NCBI GenBank assembly: GCA_019614645.1
Contig: JABWDB010000011.1
Location: 7,327,501 to 7,391,500, forward strand
Reading direction: 5' to 3'
DNA: 64,000 nt
Source: Stratiolaelaps scimitus
Lineage: Eukaryota > Arthropoda > Arachnida > Mesostigmata > Laelapidae
In this document: in pieces, positions 56,011-64,000 of the stretch
Layout of the letters: each line of letters starts with the position of its first letter
Numbering within the stretch: the first letter of the stretch is position 1
Made by a program: the position numbers and the translations under genes
Notes under the pieces: model-generated
The model's database searches: none
Told to the model about the DNA's origin: nothing
The model's input: the letters and a program-made list of their open reading frames with translations, nothing else

Positions 56011-56078
56011 ATATTTATAATTATTATTATTATCAGCGCCTATTTTATGATAATAATAATAATAATAATTATAAATAT
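56011..56078. repeat. AAT fold-back inverted repeat
   Basis: Left arm 56011-56035 (ATATTTATAATT, then ATT triplets and ATCA) is the reverse complement of 56048-56078, except that the right arm has two more triplets. A 12-nt loop (GCGCCTATTTTA) separates them. It would form a long hairpin. Confidence 0.8.
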
Positions 56079-57050
56079 ATTATTATTAATATTAGGGCGT
56101 GTCACGCAAAACTGCTCATATTTAATCCTTCACAACTTTAATAGAATACATGAGCGAGAGCAAAGGATTTTTAGCATGACTTAGAGACACTCCCCGTAAC
56201 GATTCGTACGGAGAGATATCAATTTCGACCGTCTATTTTTTCTGCTAACATTTCGTAATAACGAAATCAACTGATACCAATAGCATACATCGTCTTGCTG
56301 TTCGTCCAAGCCTAAACTTCTGGTAGTACATTAGCCATTTCGAACTGTCGAAGCTCCCGTCCCGCAATGTCTATCTAAAGGAGTCTATAGGTGCTGACCC
56401 ATGCCTCGTCTCTTTGATAACCGAATTTGCCAAATGAATTTCTCTTGCCTGCAATAATCCCATAGCTCGTACTCCGATGAATACCAGCAACTTTCGTCGA
56501 AATGATACCTCAAGGTCTAAGCCTCACTTTAATCCAAAGGTTCCTATGAGCTTCTCAATCTGGTCCGCAGTTGTTGAAGCTGAAGCTCGCTCCCCGTCTC
56601 AACGCTTGTCGGTACCATAGTATTCCCTTAGTACATTGCTCCTGCAATCCGAGGGCCGCATACAGCGGATCTCCCGCAACGAAGGGCTCCTCCTCCTGAG
56701 ATCTCTGGGACGTTGTCGTCGTAGACGCACGACTCCAATGGGGCATAGATTAGGGGTTCATCTTGAACGAATCACGAATCTCATGTGAGTGTTTTCTTCA
56801 CCTTCTGCCTCTCACTGCAGACTCCACGCTACCAGCCAAAGCGATACATGGCTCCACTTCGATTCATGAGCCACATTTCGCTAACACGATCCATGAGCAA
56901 AATACGCGTTCCCGGCAGCGTAACGTACATTTGAACGCTAACGCGAGGTTAAGGGGGGACGAGGCAGCGAGTGAGACACTGTATCATTAGTATTATTATT
57001 ATTACTAATAAGGATAATTATAATTATAGCTTTTAATTTCCCCTAAAGTA
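56079..57050. other. Intergenic, nothing recognised
   Basis: A (TTA)n patch lies at about 56988-57008. No gene is supported. Confidence 0.5.
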
Positions 57051-58730
57051 GACTTTGGCGTTGCGCATTTGCCCGCTCATTGATTCGGTCGTTTGTCGGT
57101 TTTCGTTGGCCGATCGGCTATTTCATTTCCCTTCGTCCTTCTCGCGCACCCCCTGGGAAAAGGTAATCGATGGCAAATACTGCACTATTTTCTCGTTCCG
57201 GCGGGGGTGGCGATTTTGTGGTTGCTTTTCCACGACTAGTTCCCATCTTCGCTCAGTCGTAATCGCTCGAATAGGAACGTCCCTCGAAAGGGCGGGGAGA
57301 GTTTCGAGCTGCTGCTCTTTGCCCTTCAGTGTTCAGGGTTGGCGGCGTCGGCAGGCCGCCTTTGGCCTCGGGAACGCCGTCTCCGGCCTGGAGAGGCTTC
57401 TTTTCGCTACAGTTTCTAATTTCGGAAGCGCCTCACCTCCCCAAAACCTGCATCAAAGATCGGCTCTCACACCTCAAACCGTTGCGTTTGTTAGCTCAGG
57501 TTTCGCTAGCGACGCCCATCGCTTCTGCTCCTAGCACGACCTCTTGTGCTGCAACAACTACGGCTACTCTAGGTGACGGACGCAGAATATCGCTCGAGCT
57601 ATCAACAGGACTCGACAACACTCCAGCGAGGGGGTCCAAGGGATCGCGTCAGCAGCGAGCCCCAGTTCTCGACCGGCTTCTCAACTGAATTTTCTCCTGA
57701 ATCGTGCGGCTTCTTCCTTTGCCACCCGGAGCCACTTTTTGCGTTTGCCCGTTTGGGTGCGCCCAAAGAAAGATCAGAGGGCTGGGCTCTTCCTTTGTCG
57801 ACTCCTCAGCTAAGGAGAAAGCGTCACCTGGCGTCTTTTCCAGCTCCTTTGAGCATGGGGTGCCAACATGATAGGCTAGTGTAGGCCAAGTAGGCCCGAG
57901 TATATATGTATACACACAAAGATAGTAGTGTCGCTTCGCTTCTAGTTACCACGCGCTCAACTGCTGTAAGGCGAGAGCTTCAGCGAACAGTTCATGCTCT
58001 CAGCCTCATCTTCACATCAATTTCCCCTCGGCTCGTTTGTCAAGGGGAAATTGCCTAGGCACAACCTGCCTGTTCCTCCCCCGAGACACCCAAGCCTGTC
58101 GCCAGGTGCAAACGAGACTGCCTCCTCGCTGGCCTTCGATTATAAAGGTATCTAAATCAGTCTAGCTGCGCTGGCACAGTGTGAATATGATGCTGTTGGA
58201 CGCGAATCTTCTCGTGAATCGGTTGCCTCACGGCTGGCTCACAAGGGCAGCCTCCCGCTGCCTCGTTCTGGGGGCTACGCAGAACCCATCTATGGGCTAT
58301 GCAGCTACACGGACTCTCATGTTTATCGCTCATCAGATCTCTCTCTCTCTCTCTCTGCTTCCCTCTCTCGGTTCATTGGTGTTGTCACGACCATAACGAG
58401 GGACTTCACCCAGAACTTATCGAGCTTCGGAAGAACTTGAGTATTGCATGAACTCAGTTCCGTCAATAAAGCACAATTTGATTTGAAATTGAGCTTAAAC
58501 GTTATCGTTGCCGTTAGCCGCCAAGCCCGCGGAGCTGGCCTGTCGTCAACTAATGTTGCTGCTGTTGTCGCCACGGCCAGCTATTCCTTTACTTTCCTCT
58601 TCTGTGGCCTCCTGCCCCTGGCGGTCTTCGCCGCCGCCACCGCCGGCGCGGCGGCGGAGGGACCGCTGCCTTGAATGAATGGTCGTCTACTTTTTCTTCC
58701 ATTCTTCAATCTCCTAGTGAGTTGCTAATT
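57051..58730. other. GC-richer sequence, possibly gene-proximal
   Basis: Overlapping stop-poor frames reach 159 codons (57055-57534 plus). It includes a perfect 11-bp hairpin (58018-58028 / 58043-58053) and a (CT)n tract (58338-58357). CpG is visibly more frequent than in the left half. No gene can be assigned. Confidence 0.35.
58018..58053. repeat. Perfect 11-bp inverted repeat
   Basis: CAATTTCCCCT (58018-58028) and AGGGGAAATTG (58043-58053) are exact reverse complements around a 14-nt loop. Confidence 0.8.
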
Positions 58731-59082
58731 TTAGCTTCTCCTTGATGCTTGCTGCTCCTCTAGCGTGGGCTCCGGCGCCATACCCCCCATCCACCCCTGC
58801 TGTCCACCCCTGCTCAGCCCTGCGTAGTTCTCCTTCTGGGCCTCGCTCGAATCGCCTTCCTCCTCATCGGCCTCAAGAGCCTTAGACCGACGCGGCCCGC
58901 CGCCGCCTCCGCCGCGACTCCATACGGTCGTAGGCGCCGCCGCCGCCGCCACCGACGCTGCCGCCAGCCCGGCTCCAGCCAGCACTATACACGAGTCTTG
59001 CACGGCAGCCGCTGCCAGAGCAGAGCGCCCAGCGCGTAGGGCCGGCGATGCGGTGGAGGCCAGGGACGAGGCCGCCGCTGAA
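58731..59082 (-). CDS. Candidate terminal coding exon, unknown protein
   Basis: A minus-strand frame is open from just below a TGA at about 59083-59085 to TAA at the low-coordinate end (about 58731). It has no upstream ATG, so if real it is an internal-to-terminal exon entered by splicing. AG dinucleotides after pyrimidine-containing sequence occur near its upstream edge. The protein is Ala/Gly-rich first (AAASVAAAAAPTT, GGGGGG), then acidic and polar: KALEADEEEGDSSEAQKENY, and it ends in EPTLEEQQASRRS. The acidic stretch uses mostly G/C-ending codons, which looks more like coding sequence than other frames here. No family is recognised. A chance frame in GC-rich DNA remains a serious alternative. 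Confidence 0.25.
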
Positions 59083-60857
59083 GCCGAAGCTCAGGCGCCC
59101 GAAGCAGCTGAGGCAGTCTGTTCCCTTTCCTATTTTCGTTGAGGCTGCCCTCACCCGTTTGCGCTCCCTCGCAGTTGTCCGCTCGTGTTGGAAGGGATAA
59201 AGTGAAGTGGCTTGGGAGCCGCGGGAGCAGTGTTGGAAACGAGGCCGTTCAGCCGCTCAACTGCCGGCCAGTGGCGCTAAAAAGGCCGAACAGGCAAGGG
59301 ACGTCCTCGTCGCAGCGCGCCGCTGCGAATGGAACAACACGGAACACAACAGCGAATGCACAAATCGAACGCGTGAGAGCCTCTCCTGGGTCCGTCGATC
59401 GACAACGACGAATCGCTAGCTGGAGTGACGAAAGGGCAAGCGCGAGAACGGGTTTGGTTTCGAAGAATGACGTCGTCGTCCAGGTCGTCGGGTGGCTGGT
59501 GTCGGGCGTCGTTGGCGAGCCCGTGCAGGTGAGGTGAGACAGACATGTGACAGAAATCGTGCAACAAAGGAATAAAAATACTCGACAAAACGATATTGGA
59601 CCTTCGAATTCGGAATCAATCAGCAAGCGAGGCTGGAAAACGATCGGGGGCTGGCAGCACATGTGGACAGTTATAGCATCAGGAGCATCAGCAGCAACAA
59701 CAACAGCGGTAGTGCAACCCAACGTTGGTTAATTCGTGATTCAATGAAATAGCTCACCGTCGCCGCCGACGACGACGACGACCGTAGGCGCATCCACACC
59801 GGTACACGGCATCGCTGAGTGCGCAGCGTGCGGGCCAAGCTTCGCTGAAGAATATCATAACGCTCATTCATGGTCGCCCAATCTGACGGAAACACGGATG
59901 CAACGGTGACTGTGTGAAGTCGCTAGTGGTGGAGGTCGACGTTGTTGCTATTGTCACCGCCGTCTCGTTCGGGGGGAGCGATCCAACGGGAGAAAGTGGG
60001 AGACCACAGGTGAACTTTGCCAAATCCACCCCTGGAACGGTTGAGGCAGCGAGTGAGAGAGAGAGAGAGAGATCCCTCGTGCACAAGCAAGCCGCGCAAC
60101 CAAGGCAGAGGCCGAGAGAGGAAATTGTGAACAGGGGGGACACTGCGCGTTCGACATCAGCCCGTTCCGTCGAATCTCGTCACATCGACGGCATGTAGCA
60201 CCAACGACTAACGGACGTAGAGGCAAGAACCGCTACGTTGACACCTACCTGCCCCACCCCCCCTTACCCCACATAGCCCCAGTAAAACCCCGCCATCCCA
60301 CTAAGCTCTAATAGGAATCACGAGAGAAATTAACCAATAAGCCCAAAGGAACAAGGCAGAAACCGATTCAATACGACGTCGTGTTAGAGGGGACACGCGG
60401 AGCTGTTCCCATCATTTGTTTGAGCTCGGTGTGCGCGGAAAGTTTTTCGAACGACAGTTGCCGCTGGAGCTGCTGTTGCTGCCGTCCGAAATAGCGAGCG
60501 GGAACACCGCTGCAGCCCAGCAACGCAACAGAAACACCAACGCAAGTCATCTCCCTCAGGATACCTCTCGCTCTCTCCCGCTTTCTCCCTCGAGGGGAAT
60601 TGAATGAACAATGGAAGTAAAGTTAACTACGCGAAGTTGGTGAACTATCGGCCGAGTGAGGCCGAAACCGAGGAACGGATTGCCCTCCCATCGTGACATC
60701 TCCGGTTGCATTTGCCCTGTGAACTCCGCACAGGCGAAGTTGGTCGTCGAATCCGTGCTCTTGTTGTCGTTGTGGTTGCCGCTGTTGCCGTTGTTGCTGT
60801 GTGTTCCGTGCTATCAGTGGTCGGCTTCAGGCGCGCGGTCGTTGTCACGTGGAGAAA
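59083..60857. other. GC-rich, CpG-bearing; possible 5' leader or promoter region
   Basis: Stop-poor overlapping frames on both strands (up to 157 codons, 59249-59722 minus) cancel each other as evidence. Short (GA)n at 60054-60071 and (GAC)n near 59767-59781. It would suit the untranslated leader of the candidate exon at 60858, but no core promoter motif is convincing. Confidence 0.35.
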
Positions 60858-60980
60858 ATGCTGCGCGAGGTGGTATTCGCCGTGGGACTGTTCCACTGTG
60901 CCGTTACGGGGAGCTGTCTCCGGACGCTGGACAAGGTCCGACTGTCCACGTTGTCCTGTAAAGCGAACTGTCTCGAAAAT
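60858..60980 (+). CDS. Candidate first coding exon, secreted protein of unknown identity
   Basis: An ATG at 60858 in good context (A at -3) opens 41 codons ending in phase 0 at a strong splice-donor-like GTGAGT (60981-60986). The peptide begins MLREVVFAVGLFHCAVTG, a plausible signal peptide: short charged n-region, hydrophobic core, small residues. It ends with a Cys-x3-Cys pair (SCKANCLEN), the sort of spacing seen in extracellular Cys-rich domains. If the donor is not used the frame runs 29 more codons to a stop at about 61065. The next exon is not visible in the window with confidence. A polypyrimidine-AG at 60991-61005 is too close to be its acceptor. No family is assigned. Confidence 0.3.
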
Positions 60981-60986
60981 GTGAGT

Positions 60987-62737
60987 AGTGCCCTTTCTTT
61001 TTCAGCAGAGTCCCGAATCCCTCGACGACGTCATGGAGAATTTAAGTTTGTGGGATGTTTCTCATAGCTGGACAATCGACACTTTTGTCGAAGACTGAAG
61101 AAAAACAGGACGAGAGAGAGAGGGGGGAGGGAGTTCTTAAAAAACGAAGGGCCCAAATCATACAGAGCCTGCGAAATGAGCTATGCGCTTACAGAGAGTG
61201 CTGTAAATGAAATTTAGCTTCACGTGAGGTGATCCTTCGCCAACAGTTCTTTGTTGACCTCTCTCGGTTGGCTTTGGCACGACTCCTTAGGAAGGAGCCT
61301 TCGTTATCGCATGGGTGCTACTGCTGCAGCTGCTGCTGCTGTTGGCGTTGCCGTTGAGGAAGAAACCACCGAGCTTTCTTAGGACCACGCAAGTGGGAAT
61401 GTTTGCTTTCAAAATCAGGCCCGCGCGGTGCCATACAATGCCTAGAATAAGCATACGGGCAGGTATAGAGCAGAAGTGACTGCTGATAAAGAGCTCACAG
61501 CAAATGCCACTTGGGGATGCCCTGCCGCTGATTTACGCGGTGGCTAACGCCTACCCCAGGCTCGGCGACAAGCAGATCACTTGCTTGGCGTATACTATAT
61601 GTATGGCTTCAGACGAGCTAAATTACTTCAGCGGCAGTCCCGGCCGCATGTTTCGCCCGGGCTAGCTGAGATAAGTAATCATGCCTTCCGGCGGAATATG
61701 TTTGGTCCCGAAGGACCACTAGACGCCATCATTGAAGGCAATGGCTGGCGTCCAACCCCTTGCTTTTTTGAGTTAGCTGGCTAACGAAAACTTGAAGAAT
61801 ATAATATGATGATAATCTGCATATCTAACGTGAGCGGAGTTGCGTTTCTATTAGCGTTTATTCTTCACTTGACCTAGCATATAATGTTGTGAATGAGCGA
61901 TGCATTGACAGTCTTTTGGCGTGCCTATTAAAATCATGCACATGCGCGTCTTCACACATCTGCCTTGCACGTGGTACTACGTAGGCGTCCCGTGAAGACT
62001 GCCCCAGAGTTTCACCGTTCCGCCGTCGAGTGATGCCTTCCAGAAGCGCATTCGTGCCTGGTCAACCTCCTTTTGCCGTCTTGCCATTGCGCGGGCGTCC
62101 TTATTCTCAGTGAGATCTTGCCTCTCGCCATTCTCCCACGAGCTAATTCGGCGTCCTTGAGCGAAACCCTTAGAGAAAAACGCAGTTTACAAATGCTACA
62201 AATTCGTGCCGCCTCGTTGTGCAATAATCCCCTAAACAATCGCAAGGACGAACACAATCGGGTGCGCTCAAAAGCAATAGGGACAGCAGGTTGCGTTTGC
62301 CAGCAACGGACACACACACCCTCAGAACGAAATTGTCTAGAGGTTTTGCTAGCCCGAGCCTGCTTGGCTGGCTGGCTGGCTGGCCGGCTGGAGGCGCCAT
62401 AAGGTGGAATCCAGTCTGGGCGCGCAGATCCCTCCGGACGGATCTCTCGCTGTGGTTTTTCGCCCAATACGATATGGTATCTCTGACTCTGATCTGTACG
62501 ACGTCAGAGACGACGGACAAGAGCGGTGGCAATGGTTAGCCCCCGTCGACTCCAACTGAGCTGGTGCTGTCCCACATTCTCTCTCTCTCTCTCTCTCTCT
62601 TTTCTTCGAGATGAAATAATAGAAACGATAGCGCAGACCAAGACGCCAAGGGAGCGTCGCCTTTGTTCCGTCTGCTGCAATACGGCCGGACTCACACGGA
62701 GAGTCCCTAAGCAATCATGTCATTCAACATCGTTCTT
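60987..62737. other. No gene supported; possible intron or intergenic
   Basis: If the candidate exon at 60858 is real this would be intron. Overlapping frames at 62012-62714 lie on both strands around a (CT)n tract (62579-62600). A CTG-rich patch lies at about 61320-61342 and a GCTG tandem at about 62368-62390. Confidence 0.4.
62579..62600. repeat. (CT)n microsatellite
   Basis: A CT run of about 11 units. Confidence 0.9.
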
Positions 62738-64000
62738 GCGGCGGCGGCGGCGGCGGGGGCGGCTGTGCCCACCGTTCGCCTTGATCCTTTTGGGTCGGAT
62801 CGGATAAGACCCGGTTCGGCCTCGTCGTTCGGATCTGGGCCGCAGCCTCAACGTGCCCACTGTGCCGGACACGAGAATGGCACCGATTGTCCACCAGTCG
62901 GCCTGCGGCCTTCATCTTGTATCGCTATGGGCACATTAGCCTCAAGCAAGACACCAGACTGCGTCAGTGCGCTCGCCGCATAACGTTAGCCGACAGTGAC
63001 AAGAGTGATTTTATAGGGTCTTCTCGGCCGTCAGCGGACTCGCAACGCAGTAATAGTAATAATAGCAGAGCGTGCTGGTATATCCGTCAATTTCTCGGTG
63101 GGGTTCGACGATCCAACTCGTGTCGGTGGCTTGAACTGAAGTTGAGCATTGCTCCCTCTCGATATATCATTAGTAAAACAATATAACTCGTAATACAATT
63201 ATCTATCGATGTTGATGTATACCCTGAAATCAATGATACATCAAACGGAACGCAGTGGGAAGTATTCCCGCAAAAAAATGGACCCCGCATGGGGGTCAGT
63301 GATGATTATGAATAGTAAATGATGAACGATTATGAATCGAATGGGAATGAATTATGATAATGAGGTATGAATTAATTATGACAAGCCTACACTGCACACT
63401 AGAATACATTCCCTATGTATTTTATATATATACATGTATCGCGCGACCGAGCCATCGATGCAGGGGCAGCGCCAATGCGACAGCATTGGGCTCGTTAGCC
63501 ACCGCCGATGGCTAACAACGAACGGTCTGGCAGATGCTAACAATGCGAGACGTTCCTTCCAATGTGGCCACACATACGCAGATCAACATGATTCGATCTC
63601 TGATGCGGCCCTTGATCAGTCAGCGATCAACAACAAGATGATGTGTCCGGAGGAGCTGAAGCCGAAATCGTTGCGGAAGACCGGCGGCGGCTAAGCCGGC
63701 AAAATGAGGTAGCATTTCTTCCATTCACGTCTCATGGCGGGAAGGGCACAAATCCCTTCGTCGGCCAGGCCGCCTTCGCCATCGCGCTTCGGCCATCGTT
63801 CGCTGATAACAAGCGACTCGTGGCGCGGGGTTCGCTGACAAGCGTGCAGCACTCGCCGCGATGCGCTATGCAAGACGATTAGCCTTTTGCTGAGGGGGAG
63901 GGCTCCAACTGCCGATTGAGGCTTGTGAGAGGGGAGATGTCCAATTCGGCTGAGACTTTGACATCATGTGCTCATTAAGTACACAGCGTTGTATTTGTGC
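62738..64000. other. No gene supported; starts with a (GCG)n run
   Basis: A (GCG)n run at about 62738-62756 sits in an 88-codon ATG-started plus frame (62717-62983), which I do not accept as a gene. Frames of 60-99 codons follow. The last part (63300-63380) is AT-rich with ATTATGA-type repeats. Confidence 0.4.

Noticed and set aside
57055..57534. 159-codon plus frame
   Set aside because: No domain; sits among other stop-poor frames in GC-rich DNA.
62717..62983. ATG-started 88-codon frame with an Ala-rich signal-like start
   Set aside because: The hydrophobic start is only the translation of a (GCG)n run, and the rest has no recognisable pattern.

Overview
This window reads as gene-poor nuclear DNA of a multicellular animal, most likely an arthropod. 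No open frame looks like an intact prokaryotic-style gene. Frames are short and overlap on both strands, microsatellites of every class are common ((TA)n, (CT)n, (GT)n, (AAT)n), and much of the DNA is decayed interspersed repeat. The arthropod guess rests on an R1-clade non-LTR retrotransposon remnant plus several tRNA-derived SINE-like families. A finer placement, for example a mite or tick, would be a guess.

Layout. 1-6.5 kb: intergenic, with a 28-bp minisatellite (1001-1140), one SINE A copy and one SINE B copy. 6.5-8.6 kb: a broken R1-like ORF2 with endonuclease GDFNA, reverse transcriptase GVPQGS and YADD, and a C-terminal segment. It is interrupted by two SINE A fragments and by a 45-bp insertion flanked by a 14-bp target duplication. 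8.6-26 kb: intergenic DNA with fragments of families A, B, C, D and E and several (TA)n tracts. 26.0-26.4 kb: an unidentified decayed reading frame. 26.4-44 kb: more copies of A-D, family F, an 88-bp element (C) with a perfect 15-bp target duplication, and many (TA)n tracts. 44.09-44.20 kb: a complete 108-bp Tc1/mariner-type MITE. 44-57 kb: further copies of A, B and D, a 312-bp triplet repeat and an AAT fold-back. 57-63.9 kb: visibly GC-rich, CpG-bearing DNA that looks gene-proximal. It holds the two best, still weak, exon candidates: 60858-60980 (+) and 58731-59082 (-).

The clearest result is the repeat biology. Two families that otherwise differ, tRNA-derived SINE B and the very short family C, end in the same 3' motif: a 6-bp stem with a 3-nt loop, then CG and an A-rich tail. 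The stem differs by a compensatory base pair (G:C in B, A:T in C). C copies have 14-15-bp target duplications and 5' truncation. Together this suggests both families share one LINE-type retrotransposition machinery that recognises this hairpin. Several repeats also sit inside or between (TA)n tracts. All homology statements are by eye; no searches were run.
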